Assembly: GCA_048594975.1 (NCBI GenBank)
Contig: JBMDXQ010000090.1
Span: forward strand, 124,001 to 188,000
Direction: 5' to 3'
Origin: JBMDXB01 sp048594975
GTDB lineage: Bacteria > Acidobacteriota > Vicinamibacteria > Vicinamibacterales > 2-12-FULL-66-21
DNA length: 64,000 nt
Shown: piece after piece, positions 36,919 to 46,774 of the stretch
Position numbering within the stretch: position 1 is the stretch's first letter
Layout: every line of letters starts with the position of its first letter
Made by a program: the position numbers and the translations under genes
Notes under the pieces: model-generated
Databases searched by the model: none
Seen by the model: the letters and a program-made list of their open reading frames with translations, nothing else
What the model was told of the DNA's origin: nothing

Positions 36919-38493
36919 ATGTCCCACTTCGACGTCATCGTCATCGGCGGCGGGCACAACGGGCTTGCGAGCGCGGCGTACCTGGCGCGCGCCGGGAGGA
37001 AGGTCCTCGTCCTCGAGCGCCGCCACGTGCTCGGCGGCGCGGCGGTGACCGAGGAAGTCGTCCCGGGTTTTAGGTTCTCGGTCTGCTCGTACGTCGTCTC
37101 GCTGCTGCGCCCCGAGATCATCCGCGAGCTCGACTTGCCTCGTCACGGCCTGGAGATCCTGCCGCTCGACGGCACCTTCACTCCGATGCCCTGCGGCAAC
37201 TATCTCTGGCGGGTCAACGACCACGCGAAGACGCGGCGCGAGATTGCCCGGCATTCGAAGGTGGACGCCGAGGCCTATGAGGAGTACGGAAAGGCGATGG
37301 TCGAGATGGGCCGGTTCGTGAAGCCGATTCTCGACATGACGCCCCCCGATCCGACGTCGCTCGACCCGCGCGGGCTGCTCGATCTCCTCTTCCTCGGCCG
37401 GCGGTTCCGCGCCCTTTCGGGTCAGGACCGCTACAACCAGGTCCAGCTGATGACGATGAGCGCCGTCGACTTCCTCGACCAGTGGTTCGAGACCGACGTG
37501 CTGAAGGCGACCATGGCGGCATCGGGGATCATCGGCACGTTCCTCGGGGTGCGCTCGCCGGGCACCGCCTACGTCCTGCTGCATCACTATATGGGCGAGA
37601 TCGACGGCGCCTTCCGGTCGTGGGGGCTGGCACGCGGCGGAACGGGTGCCATCTCCAGCGCGATCGCCGCGGCGGCCGTCGAGGCCGGCGCCGAGATCCG
37701 CACCGGCGCGGCGGTCGCGAAGATCATCGTCAAGGACGGGGCGGCCGGCGGTGTGATCCTCGACAACGGCGACTACTTCACCGCCACCACGATCGCCTCG
37801 AGCGTCGATCCGAACCTCACGTTTCTCAGGATGGTCGGCCCCGAGCATCTGCCGGCCGAGTTCGTCGCCGACATCCGGCGCTACAAGTTCCGCGGCTCGT
37901 CGGGGAAGGTGAACTTCGCGCTCGACGCGCTCCCCGACTTCACCGCCCTCCCCGGCGCCGGCCCGCACCTGCGCGGCGCCATCTCGATCTCCCCGAGCGT
38001 GGAGTACATGGAACGCGCCTACGACGATGCAAAGTACGGGAGGTACTCGCGCCGGCCGTACGTGGACATCGTCATCCCGAGCCTCACCGATCCCTCCGTC
38101 GCGCCTCCCGGCAAGCACGTCATGTCCTGCTTCGTCCAGTACGCGCCCTATCACCTCAACGAGGGTACGTGGGACGAGCAGCGCGAGGCGTTCGGCGACG
38201 CCGTGGTCGAGACCATCGCCGAGTACGCGCCGAACTTCCGCAACGTCATCCTCCATCGCCAGGTGGTGACCCCGCTCGATCTCGAACGCGAATGGGGCCT
38301 GACGGAAGGCAACATCTTTCAGGGCGAGCTCACGCTCGAACAGCTCTTCTTCCTCAGGCCTGCGCCCGGCTGGGCGCAGTACCGCACGCCTGTCCGCGGC
38401 CTCTACCTGTGCGGATCGGGCGCCCATCCCGGCGGCGGCATCATGGGCGCCCCGGGGAGGAACGCGGCGAGAGTGATGCTGAAGGGTGGATAG
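36919..38493 (+). CDS. FAD-dependent oxidoreductase, phytoene-dehydrogenase/PYROXD2-like (copy 1)
   Basis: A protein of 524 residues. The FAD-binding Rossmann motif is VIVIGGGHNGLASAAYLARAG at the N-terminus with the dinucleotide-binding Glu in VLERR and then GGAAVTEE. The last 40 residues contain the second FAD motif (GLYLCGSGAHPGGGI). The layout matches CrtI-like amine oxidase superfamily proteins such as PYROXD2, not true phytoene desaturases of a carotenoid operon. The start at 36919 is chosen because the preceding in-frame codons are repeat sequence. It is followed 33 bp on by a paralogue; substrate unknown. Confidence 0.82.
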   Translation: MSHFDVIVIGGGHNGLASAAYLARAGRKVLVLERRHVLGGAAVTEEVVPGFRFSVCSYVVSLLRPEIIRELDLPRHGLEILPLDGTFTPMPCGNYLWRVNDHAKTRREIARHSKVDAEAYEEYGKAMVEMGRFVKPILDMTPPDPTSLDPRGLLDLLFLGRRFRALSGQDRYNQVQLMTMSAVDFLDQWFETDVLKATMAASGIIGTFLGVRSPGTAYVLLHHYMGEIDGAFRSWGLARGGTGAISSAIAAAAVEAGAEIRTGAAVAKIIVKDGAAGGVILDNGDYFTATTIASSVDPNLTFLRMVGPEHLPAEFVADIRRYKFRGSSGKVNFALDALPDFTALPGAGPHLRGAISISPSVEYMERAYDDAKYGRYSRRPYVDIVIPSLTDPSVAPPGKHVMSCFVQYAPYHLNEGTWDEQREAFGDAVVETIAEYAPNFRNVILHRQVVTPLDLEREWGLTEGNIFQGELTLEQLFFLRPAPGWAQYRTPVRGLYLCGSGAHPGGGIMGAPGRNAARVMLKGG

Positions 38494-38526
38494 GAGACGG
38501 GAACTAGGAGCTGGCAGCTAGCTGAT
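38494..38526. repeat. short word-like repeat between the two FAD genes
   Basis: The 33-bp gap contains AGCTGGCAGCT (38509-38519), an exact copy of the word at 571-581 in the tad operon gap, preceded by GGAACTAGG. Confidence 0.55.
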
Positions 38527-40125
38527 ATGGATCCCATCATCATCATCGGCGCCGGGCACAACGGGCTCGTGGCCGCCTTCTATCTCGCGAAGGCGGGGCT
38601 GAAGCCGATTGTTCTCGAGCGGCGTGAGGTCGTCGGCGGCGCGGCGATCACCGGCGAGATCGCGCCGGGACATCGCGGACCGGCGCTCGCGCACGCCATC
38701 GGCCCGCTGCGGCCGGCGGTCGTCGCCGACATGGAGCTCGAACGCCGCGGCGTCGCCTTCGTGCGTCCCGATCCCCGCCTCGCGGCGGTCTCGCCGGACG
38801 GCCCTGCGCTCGTGTTCTCGACCGACGTGCGGCGCACCGCCGATGCGATTCGGCCGCTGTCGGCCGCGGACGCCGATCGCTACCCGGAGTTCTGCGCGGC
38901 GCTCACGCGGCTCGGTGCGTTCGTGGGCGCGCTCGTCGACCGGGTGCCGCCGGCGCTGGATCCCTCGGGCGCGGGCGAGCTGTGGGAGCTCGTCACCACC
39001 GGCCGCCGGTTCCGCGCGCTCGGCCGCTCCGACGGGTTCCGGTTGCTCCGCTGGTCGCCGATGGCGGTGGCGGACCTGGTCGCCGAGTGGTTCGACTCCG
39101 ATCTGCTGCGAGCGACGGTCGCCGCGCGCGGCATCTACGGCACCGCGCTCGGCCCCTGGTCGGCGGGCAGCGGCGCCGTCCTGTTGATGCAGGCGGCAGT
39201 CGACGACGCGCCGGGCGGCAGCAGCGTCGTCGTTGGCGGCGGACCCGGCGCTTTGACGACGGCGATGGCGGACGCCGCGCGGGAAGCCGGCGCCGTCGTA
39301 CACACCGGGGTGACGGTCGCGCGCGTCACGACGCGTGACGGCCGGGTGTCGGGCGTCGTGCTCGACGATGGCCGCGAGATGGCGGCGCGCGCCGTGGTCT
39401 CGAGCGCGAACCCGCGCCAGACGCTCCTCGAGCTCGTCGACCCCGTCGACCTCGATCCCGGCTTCCTGGCAAAGGCGCGCAACATCCGTTGTCCCGGGAC
39501 TGTTGCGAAAGTCAACCTTGTGCTCGGTGGCCTGCCGGTCTTCACCGGTCTCGACTCCACTGCCGTCGCGGGCCGGATACACGTCGGCCCCTCGATCGAC
39601 TACCTCGAGCGCGCCTTCGACGCGTGGAAGTACGGCGAGCTGCCGGCGCAGCCCTACCTCGACGTTACCGTACCGTCCGTACGCGATTCGTCGTTCGCGG
39701 CGTCTGGCGGCCACGTGATGTCGATCGTGGTGCAGTTCGTCCCGTACGTGCTCGCTGGAAGAAAGCGGTGGGACGAGAGGCGGGATGAGCTGGCCGCGCT
39801 CGTGATCCGGACCTTGGGGGCCTACGCCCCTGGGCTCGAGGCGCTCGTGAAGCACGTGCAGGTACTCGCGCCGCCCGACCTGGAGCGAGAATACGGGTTG
39901 AGCGGCGGGCACATCTTTCACGGCGAGCCCTCCCTGGACCAGCTGTTCACGATGCGCCCGATACTCGGCTGGGCCCGCTACGATACGCCGCTGGCCGGAC
40001 TGTACCTCTGCAGCGCCGGGACACACGGCGGCCTGGGCATCACCGGCGCGCAGGGCAGGAACGCCGCCCGCCGGATCGCTCGCGACGTGCGGCGGAGCGA
40101 GAAGTCGGGCGGGTCGTTGCGGTAG
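38527..40125 (+). CDS. FAD-dependent oxidoreductase, phytoene-dehydrogenase/PYROXD2-like (copy 2)
   Basis: A protein of 532 residues, clearly a paralogue of the gene before it. It has IIIIGAGHNGLVAAFYLAKAG at the N-terminus, VLERREVVGGAA, the shared EYMERAYD/DYLERAFD stretch in the middle, and GLYLCSAGTHGGLGI near the end. Tandem copies with different central residues suggest two related substrates or a heteromer. There is no obvious Shine-Dalgarno. Twelve bases separate its stop from the next gene, so the operon probably continues into the exported-protein genes. Confidence 0.82.
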   Translation: MDPIIIIGAGHNGLVAAFYLAKAGLKPIVLERREVVGGAAITGEIAPGHRGPALAHAIGPLRPAVVADMELERRGVAFVRPDPRLAAVSPDGPALVFSTDVRRTADAIRPLSAADADRYPEFCAALTRLGAFVGALVDRVPPALDPSGAGELWELVTTGRRFRALGRSDGFRLLRWSPMAVADLVAEWFDSDLLRATVAARGIYGTALGPWSAGSGAVLLMQAAVDDAPGGSSVVVGGGPGALTTAMADAAREAGAVVHTGVTVARVTTRDGRVSGVVLDDGREMAARAVVSSANPRQTLLELVDPVDLDPGFLAKARNIRCPGTVAKVNLVLGGLPVFTGLDSTAVAGRIHVGPSIDYLERAFDAWKYGELPAQPYLDVTVPSVRDSSFAASGGHVMSIVVQFVPYVLAGRKRWDERRDELAALVIRTLGAYAPGLEALVKHVQVLAPPDLEREYGLSGGHIFHGEPSLDQLFTMRPILGWARYDTPLAGLYLCSAGTHGGLGITGAQGRNAARRIARDVRRSEKSGGSLR

Positions 40126-40137
40126 AATCCGGCTTCC

Positions 40138-42720
40138 ATGACACCGCTGAGGGGGACGGCGGTCCTCGTGCTCCTGCTGATCCCATCGGCAGCCTCCCCC
40201 CAGGCGCCCGCGCGCGGCGCGATTCCGCTGCCGGTTCCAGTGACGGCGCTGGCCGACGCCATCGCCTCGCACAATCTCGATCGCAGCCGGCTTCTCCTCG
40301 ATGTCGTCCGCACCCTCTTCGATGTGCCGGAGGCGCCGGGCACGGTGAACGCCGGGCTGCGCGCGCAGGTGCTGGCACGGCTGCGCGAACCGCACGCGGG
40401 GGCCGGCGAGCTGGTGCCGCTGCCGCTCGCGCCCTCGGTGTGGCGCGATGATCTGCTCGATGCGCCCGTGCCCGACGAAGAATTGATCGCGGCAATCCTC
40501 GCCAGCCGCGATACGGCGCTGCTCTATTACGGTCTGTCGGCGCTGGACGGCGAGACGCTGGCGTGGCTCGCGGCGAATCGGCCGGCGCTGCGACACCTCA
40601 AGAAGCACGCCGGCGCGTTCGCGGCGTTCGGCGGCAGCGTGCGCATCCGCGATGGCAGCGTCAGGGTGCCCGGAGGCGAGGCAGCCGTGCCGCTCTGGCG
40701 GGATGTCGTCGGCGCCGATCCGGCGGCGGCGGCCGACTTCCTCTCCGCACTGTTCCGGCCGGATCGCGGCCGCACCGCGTTCCTCTACCACACCGTGGCC
40801 GATCTCGATCGCTCGCGGCAGCAGGCCGTGCTGACCCGCCGGCTCGGTGCGCTTGCGACCGTCTTCCACGACTTCGCCGAGGACTGGGACGCCGAGCAGC
40901 GCCCGTTTGCGCGGCCACAGCTCGATCCGGCACTGCTGCTCGCGGCGATGCTCGTCGACGAGGACGGACGGCTGGCGGGCCCCCGGCAGCGCAGCGTGTG
41001 GGAACGCGTGTATCGCGACGACCTCAACCTCGACGTGCCGTTCCGCGAGTTCCGGCCGTGGAGGGACGACGGGGACGAGGTGGACCCGGCATGGCTGGCG
41101 AGCCGCATCCACTCGGTGGTCGCGTATCCCCGCGGCCGGCGGCGGCTCGACACATTCTTGTTCGGCCAGCGCGTGTTCGCCGTATCGACCCCGGAACCGC
41201 ACGTGGCTGCCGCGGTCCTCCGCGCTTTCATCTCGATGCCGGCGCTGATGCTGACGCTCGAGCGTGCCGGAATCACCGAGGCGCGCACGATGCTCGCGGC
41301 GCTGCGCCACGCGCAGGCGATCAACGACGTCGGCGACCGGGGACAGCGCGAAACGCTTCTCTACCTGTTCCAGGCCGCGCTCGCCCTCGTGGACCGCGGC
41401 GTGCGATCGGGCGCGCTGCGCCCGCCGGCGGCCACGGAACTGGTCGAGTCGCTCCTGGCGGTTCCGATCGAGAACGGCCGCGACTACGACCAGCGGATCG
41501 CCTCGTGGCTGCGCGCCGGGCTGGCGGCGGCGGCGCCGCAGCCGGCACACGCGTCCACCGATCCGGTCGAGGAGTCGCTGCTCGTGCTGATGGCCGGCGG
41601 CTACACGTCGGGCGGGCCGATGGTGGAATGGGAGGGCGAGAAGTACCGCATCGATCCGGCCGCGTCGGAACTGGCGCGGCTGCGCCGCGTTCGCGAGCGC
41701 CAGGGGGGACCGACGGTTGACGCGGCGCTGGCGGCGCTGCAGCGCCGTGACCGCCCGGCCTCGGACCACCGCGAGCGCGCCCAGCGCGACTTCCGTCTCG
41801 CCCTCGTGTCGCTCGTGTATGCCGCGCACCTCGGCGACCCCGGCGGTCCGGCCGTGGCTGCCGGCAACGCCGCGGTCAAGCACGACCTGGGCTTGCGCTC
41901 ACCGCGTCCCGGGATCGAACCGATGACCGCGTGGCGGGTCCCGCTCGAGATGTTCGGGGGACGTGACGGATGGCGCGTCCGCGGATCGCTGCTCGCGCTG
42001 GATGTTGCGCTGCGGCGGCTCTCGCTGCGGCGGCTGGACGCGAGCGAGATCCCGCGCGGCCCGCGGATGCCTCTGCTCGAGCGGCAGACGGCGACGCTGA
42101 CGGCAGCGCTGGCCAATCCGCGGGCGGTGACCGACGAGTCGCGCGACGAGGTGGCCGCCGCGCTGGCCCGCGGCCGCAGCCGTCTCGACGGGCTGCGCCA
42201 GAACCCGGCGATCGCCGACGAGATCGCGGAGCGCGCGGCGCTCAGCGGATGGGAACGCGAGGCGCTCCGGTGGTCGCTGGCGCACGCGCCGGAGAGCACC
42301 GCGCACGCGCTTTCGCCCGTGCAGGTGTTCTGGCTGGGCGGCGGCGCGCCGGGGGCCGACGCGTGGGGTGCGGCGGCGCTCACATTCTCCGGCTGCCTCT
42401 GTCTCCGGATGCCCAGGCCGATGCCGTGGGAGAGCCTCACGGGACGGCCGGCCTCGGGGCTCCTGGCCACCCTCGGCGCGGACGTGCCGCTGCTCGTCGC
42501 CGAGGCGCTCGCCTCGCGGCGGCTGCCGGCGGCGCTTGCGCCGGCGGTGGTGGCGTATGCGATGCAGGACGTGCTGGATCAGGCGCTGCCGGCGTACTTC
42601 GACGACTGGCCGGCGATTCCTCGCGCCGCGCGCGCGATCGCGCCCGAACGAATGGACGATTACATCGCGGCGCTGACCGCGGACGGGCCGCTGGTGCCCG
42701 CCGCACGCGGAACGTTCTGA
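40138..42720 (+). CDS. Large exported protein of unknown function
   Basis: A protein of 860 residues with a signal peptide at about 1-23 (VLVLLLIPSAASPQA). The rest is helical and rich in Leu, Ala and Arg, with no repeats, metal site or catalytic motif that I can identify. The low Cys content and mixed helices suggest a periplasmic scaffold. It stands 13 bp before two VWFA-related genes, and such neighbours recur in Acidobacteriota, so a joint role at the cell envelope is possible. I do not recognise the family. Confidence 0.65.
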   Translation: MTPLRGTAVLVLLLIPSAASPQAPARGAIPLPVPVTALADAIASHNLDRSRLLLDVVRTLFDVPEAPGTVNAGLRAQVLARLREPHAGAGELVPLPLAPSVWRDDLLDAPVPDEELIAAILASRDTALLYYGLSALDGETLAWLAANRPALRHLKKHAGAFAAFGGSVRIRDGSVRVPGGEAAVPLWRDVVGADPAAAADFLSALFRPDRGRTAFLYHTVADLDRSRQQAVLTRRLGALATVFHDFAEDWDAEQRPFARPQLDPALLLAAMLVDEDGRLAGPRQRSVWERVYRDDLNLDVPFREFRPWRDDGDEVDPAWLASRIHSVVAYPRGRRRLDTFLFGQRVFAVSTPEPHVAAAVLRAFISMPALMLTLERAGITEARTMLAALRHAQAINDVGDRGQRETLLYLFQAALALVDRGVRSGALRPPAATELVESLLAVPIENGRDYDQRIASWLRAGLAAAAPQPAHASTDPVEESLLVLMAGGYTSGGPMVEWEGEKYRIDPAASELARLRRVRERQGGPTVDAALAALQRRDRPASDHRERAQRDFRLALVSLVYAAHLGDPGGPAVAAGNAAVKHDLGLRSPRPGIEPMTAWRVPLEMFGGRDGWRVRGSLLALDVALRRLSLRRLDASEIPRGPRMPLLERQTATLTAALANPRAVTDESRDEVAAALARGRSRLDGLRQNPAIADEIAERAALSGWEREALRWSLAHAPESTAHALSPVQVFWLGGGAPGADAWGAAALTFSGCLCLRMPRPMPWESLTGRPASGLLATLGADVPLLVAEALASRRLPAALAPAVVAYAMQDVLDQALPAYFDDWPAIPRAARAIAPERMDDYIAALTADGPLVPAARGTF

Positions 42721-42733
42721 AGACCGGGGCCCC

Positions 42734-43891
42734 ATGCTGGTTCCCGCTCCGCTCGCACGCGCGGTGTCACTCGCGGCCCTCGTCGCCGTGGCGGCGCTCT
42801 CCGCGCAGGCGCCGGTGCAGCTGCGGATTGCGTCGCCGACGAGCGATGCGTACCTGAGCGGGCCGGTGCGCCTCGTCGTCCGCTTCGATCCGCCCGCGGC
42901 GGAACGAGACGCCACGCAGGTGGTCGTGTTCGCCGGCGGCCAGGTCGTCTGCACCTTGACGCGGCGGCCGTTCGAGTGCGACTGGGACGCCGGCGAGCGC
43001 GTCGTCGAGCAGTCGATCCGGGCGACGGCGCTGATGAAGGACGGCACGCGGCTGGTGGCGAGCGTCCGCACCCAGGGACTGCAGCACGTCGAAGTCACCC
43101 ACGTCGACGTCGTCCAGGTGACGGCCGTCGTCACCGACGGTGACGGCCGGTTCGTGAGCGGGTTGAAGGAGAGCGACTTCACCGTCTACGAGGACGACCG
43201 GCGGCAGCGCATCACGCATTTCGCGTCGGAGAACATCCCCCTCGAGCTGGTGGCGGCGCTCGACATCAGTTCGAGCATGACCGACGCGCTCCCGGCGGTG
43301 AAGGACGCGGCCAAGCGCTTCCTGTCGGGGCTGCGGCGCGAGGACCAGGTCACGCTGCTCGGGTTCAACGAGAACATCTTCACCCTCGCCCGCCGCAGCA
43401 CGGACCCGGAGGCGCGCGTCCGTGCCGTCGACCGCATGGCGCCCTGGGGCGGGACCGCGCTCTACGACGTCATCTTCAAGGCGGTCGACGTCCTGGGCCG
43501 GCAGTCGGGGCGGCGCTCGATCGTGCTGTTCACCGACGGCGACGACCAGTCGAGTCACGCGTCGCTCGCGGCGGCGCTCACGCGGACGGAAGGGAGCGAC
43601 GCGACGATCTACGCGATCGGCCAGGGGCGCGCCGTCAAGTCGGCGGACCTGCAGAAGCTGCTGCGCCGGCTTGCCACGGTGAGCGGCGGCCGATCGTTCT
43701 TCACGGACGACCAGGCGTCGCTCGATCGGAGCTTCGCGGAGATCCTCGACGATCTGCGCAGCCAGTACCTGCTCGCGTTCGCGCCGGCCTCCGCCGAGCG
43801 CGACGGTTCGTGGCACAGGATTCGAGTCGAGGTCTCGGGCCGCCACCAGGTCAGGGCCCGGCAGGGCTATCGGCTCACGAGGCGGCCATGA
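42734..43891 (+). CDS. VWFA-related domain protein, exported
   Basis: A protein of 385 residues with a signal peptide at 1-28. An N-terminal Ig-like domain (about 30-120) is followed by a VWFA-related domain, where VTAVVTDGDGRFV and DFTVYEDDRRQRITHF form the entry region and the MIDAS motif D177-I-S-S-S is intact, so it can bind a metal and a partner protein. This is the acidobacterial VWFA-related family. It overlaps the next gene as ATGA. Confidence 0.82.
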   Translation: MLVPAPLARAVSLAALVAVAALSAQAPVQLRIASPTSDAYLSGPVRLVVRFDPPAAERDATQVVVFAGGQVVCTLTRRPFECDWDAGERVVEQSIRATALMKDGTRLVASVRTQGLQHVEVTHVDVVQVTAVVTDGDGRFVSGLKESDFTVYEDDRRQRITHFASENIPLELVAALDISSSMTDALPAVKDAAKRFLSGLRREDQVTLLGFNENIFTLARRSTDPEARVRAVDRMAPWGGTALYDVIFKAVDVLGRQSGRRSIVLFTDGDDQSSHASLAAALTRTEGSDATIYAIGQGRAVKSADLQKLLRRLATVSGGRSFFTDDQASLDRSFAEILDDLRSQYLLAFAPASAERDGSWHRIRVEVSGRHQVRARQGYRLTRRP

Positions 43892-46665
43892 TGACTTCCC
43901 GCACGGCGCGGCGCACGCCTTCTCTCGCGGCGGTGGGTGCCGCCGCCCTCCTCACCGCGCCGGTCTCGGCGCAGGAGCAGCCGGCGGCGACCTTCCGATC
44001 GTCCATCGACGTGGTGCGCGTCGACGTCAGCGCGCTTGACTCGAACGGCCGGCCGGTCCAGGGGCTCACGGCCGCGGACTTCGCGCTCTCGGTCGACGGC
44101 CGGCCGCGCAAGGTGCTGACCGCCGACTACATCGCGGCGACGCTGCCGCAGGCGCGCCCGGCCGCGGCGCCGCCCTCGCCGCACTACAGCACGAACGCCG
44201 ACGCCGCCGGCGGCCGCCTGATCCTGTTCGTCATCGACCAGGCGTCGATTCAACCGGGGCGCGCGCGGCAGACCACGGCGGCAGCCGAACGGTTCGTCGC
44301 GCGACTGCACCCGTCGGACCGCGTCGGCCTGGTCGCCGTCCCGGGGCTCGAGCAGGTCGCCTTCACCGCCAACCATGCGCTGATCCGGTTGCAGCTGCAG
44401 CGCATCGTCGGCCTCGCGCCGCCGGTCATCGGCCTGCGCCAGATCGGCGTCGCCGAGGCCTACGCGATCATGCAGAACGATCCCCGGGCGATCGAGGCGG
44501 CAGTGACGCGCGAGTGCCGCGGCCTGATGTTGGAGTTCGAGCGCCGGGCGTGCCGGCAGGAAGTCATCGGCAACGCCTCCATGGTGTTCGCGGAGACGCG
44601 GGGCCGCGCGCAGAACACGGTGGCGTCGCTGCGCACGCTGCTGCTCCGCCTGGCGGAGGTGCCGGAGCCGAAGACGCTGATCGTGATCTCCGGCGGGCTC
44701 ATCCTCGACCGCGACTACTCGCAGATCTCGTGGTTCGGGCCGCTGGCGGCGCGGGCGCAGGCCACCGTCTACTCGATCTTCATCCTCGGGCCGCACTTCG
44801 AGGCGTCGCTGCAGCGCGTGCCCATCCACTACCGTGAGGACATGATGCTGGCCGAGGAGGGGCTCGACTACGTCGCGACCATGGGCCGCGGCAGCCTGTT
44901 CCGCCTGACCACCGATCCCCAGCCGCTCTTCGACCGGCTGGGGACCGAGATCTCCGCCTACTATCTGCTCGGGTTCGAGCCCGAGGCGGCGGACCGCGAC
45001 GAGCGCGTGCACAAGATCAAGGTCGCGGTGCCGGGCCGCAACGGGATCGACGTCCGCGCGCGCCCGGAGTTCACGGCGGCGCCCACCGCCGTAAAGACCG
45101 TCGACGACCTCCTCGCCGAGACGATCCGGGCGCCGCTGCTCGCGACCGAGATCCGGCTGAAGGCGACCACCTACACGTTCCGCGAGCACGACGGCCAGAA
45201 GCTGCGCCTCGTCATCGGCGCGGAGATCGAACGCGCGCGCGATGCGTCGGGCCGCCTCTCGCTGGCCCTGGCGCTGTTCGATCCGCGCGGCAACCTCGTC
45301 GCCAGCCACGTGCAGCCGGACGTGAGCACCCGCGTCAACCCACGCACCGGCGCACACCAGTACTTCAACGCCGTGAGCCTCGACGAGCCGGGCGTGTACA
45401 CGCTCAAGGTGGCCGCCGTCGACGATCTGCGCCGTCGCGGCAGCGTGGAGCACACCTTCCGGGCCGAGCTGGCGCACGTCGGACCGCTGCGCAGCGGCGA
45501 CCTGATGCTTGCCGAGACCGCCACCGACGACTCGGGCGATGCCGAACCGGTGGTGTCGGCCGACTACACCAGCGCCGTGATTCACACGCTCGTGGAGCTG
45601 TACGGGGACGGCCCCGAGCCCCTGAACAACGCCGCCGTGTCGTTCGAGATCGCCGACGGCGAGACCGGCGCCGCGATCACGTCGGTCGCGGGCGCCCCGG
45701 TGCGCGGGCGGACCGCCCGGCCGAACGTGCGGACGCTGCAGGGCGCCGTGCCCGTCGGGCTGCTGCCGCCGGGCGACTACGTCGCGCGGGCGGTGGTGAC
45801 GACGGGCGGCAGGAAGACCGGAGAAGTGACGCGGCCGTTCCGCGTGGCGAGGCCGTCGGTTGCCGTCTCCGGCACCCCCTCGCGCATGCCGGCGATGCTG
45901 CCGTCACGGCTCGACGCCTTCGATCGCGGGGCGGTGCTCAACGGCGAGGTCGTCGGATTCTTCCTGGATCGCCTGGCGGCGAAAAGCGCGCGCGCCAGCG
46001 AGGCGGCGCTCGGGCACGCGCGGGAGGGCCGCTTCGACGCGCTGCTCGACGAGCTCAGGACGCCGGCCGGCGACCCCCTGGCCTCCGCCTTTCTCGGCGG
46101 CCTCGCACTGTACGCGCGCGGCGAGCTCGAAAGCGCCGCGCGCCGCTTCCGCGACGCGCTGCAGGTCGACTCGGAGTTCTTCCCGGCCGCCTTCTACCTC
46201 GGCGCGTGCTATGCGGCCGGCGGTCGTGACCGCGAGGCGGCCAACGCCTGGCAGACGTCGCTCGTCTCCGAAGGCGACGCGCCGTTCATCTACCCGCTCA
46301 TCGCCGATGCGCTGCTGCGCGCGAGAGACGCGAAGGGCGCGGTCGCGATCCTGCAGGAAGCGGCGGATCTCTGGCCCGACAACGAGCCGCTGCAGGTGCG
46401 CCTCGGCGTCGCGTACGCGATGGCCGGCCAGCCGGCCGACGCGATCCGCATCCTCGATCCGTATCTCACACGGCACCCGGAGGATCACGAGAAGCTCTTC
46501 CTCGTGCTGCGCGCGATCTACGAGGCGAAGAACGCCGGCCGGTCCGTCGGGACGCCGGAACGCGACCGTGACACCTTCGCGCGGTATGCCGCCGCGTATG
46601 CGGCCGCCGGCGGCCCGCACCAGGCGCTGGTCGAGCGCTGGAAGAGATACCTGCAAGGGCGGTAG
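43888..46665 (+). CDS. VWFA-related protein with C-terminal TPR region, exported
   Basis: A protein of 925 residues with a signal peptide at about 1-30 ending in VSA. The VWFA-related domain at about 45-400 (VDVSALDSNGRPVQGL entry; VIDQASI where the MIDAS would be, so the metal site is degenerate) is followed by a beta-rich middle part and, from about 690, tetratricopeptide-like helices (FYLGACYAAGGRDREAANAWQ). The start at 43888 is fixed by the ATGA overlap with the previous VWFA gene. The two probably act together at the cell surface. Confidence 0.8.
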   Translation: MMTSRTARRTPSLAAVGAAALLTAPVSAQEQPAATFRSSIDVVRVDVSALDSNGRPVQGLTAADFALSVDGRPRKVLTADYIAATLPQARPAAAPPSPHYSTNADAAGGRLILFVIDQASIQPGRARQTTAAAERFVARLHPSDRVGLVAVPGLEQVAFTANHALIRLQLQRIVGLAPPVIGLRQIGVAEAYAIMQNDPRAIEAAVTRECRGLMLEFERRACRQEVIGNASMVFAETRGRAQNTVASLRTLLLRLAEVPEPKTLIVISGGLILDRDYSQISWFGPLAARAQATVYSIFILGPHFEASLQRVPIHYREDMMLAEEGLDYVATMGRGSLFRLTTDPQPLFDRLGTEISAYYLLGFEPEAADRDERVHKIKVAVPGRNGIDVRARPEFTAAPTAVKTVDDLLAETIRAPLLATEIRLKATTYTFREHDGQKLRLVIGAEIERARDASGRLSLALALFDPRGNLVASHVQPDVSTRVNPRTGAHQYFNAVSLDEPGVYTLKVAAVDDLRRRGSVEHTFRAELAHVGPLRSGDLMLAETATDDSGDAEPVVSADYTSAVIHTLVELYGDGPEPLNNAAVSFEIADGETGAAITSVAGAPVRGRTARPNVRTLQGAVPVGLLPPGDYVARAVVTTGGRKTGEVTRPFRVARPSVAVSGTPSRMPAMLPSRLDAFDRGAVLNGEVVGFFLDRLAAKSARASEAALGHAREGRFDALLDELRTPAGDPLASAFLGGLALYARGELESAARRFRDALQVDSEFFPAAFYLGACYAAGGRDREAANAWQTSLVSEGDAPFIYPLIADALLRARDAKGAVAILQEAADLWPDNEPLQVRLGVAYAMAGQPADAIRILDPYLTRHPEDHEKLFLVLRAIYEAKNAGRSVGTPERDRDTFARYAAAYAAAGGPHQALVERWKRYLQGR

Positions 46666-46742
46666 CTGCACGCGCGTCAACGCCCGTTCTCCAGCTCCCA
46701 GGGTCCAAGGGGGTGTTCGGGCGTGAGTGACCGGGACTTGTA

Positions 46743-46764
46743 ACCCGCGGGCAGCCCGCCGGGT
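46743..46764. terminator. hairpin between the VWFA operon and the DUF1800 gene
   Basis: ACCCGCGGGC pairs with GCCCGCCGGGT with a single bulged base and one unpaired base at the tip. It lies 10 bp before the DUF1800 ATG. A role as a terminator for the upstream operon or as a leader structure of the next mRNA is possible; no T run follows. Confidence 0.4.
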
Positions 46765-46774
46765 CTAAGAGCAC

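Noticed and set aside
38518..41883. Minus-strand frame of 1121 codons opposite the FAD and exported-protein genes
   Set aside because: It spans two real genes and an intergenic gap on the other strand; no motif.
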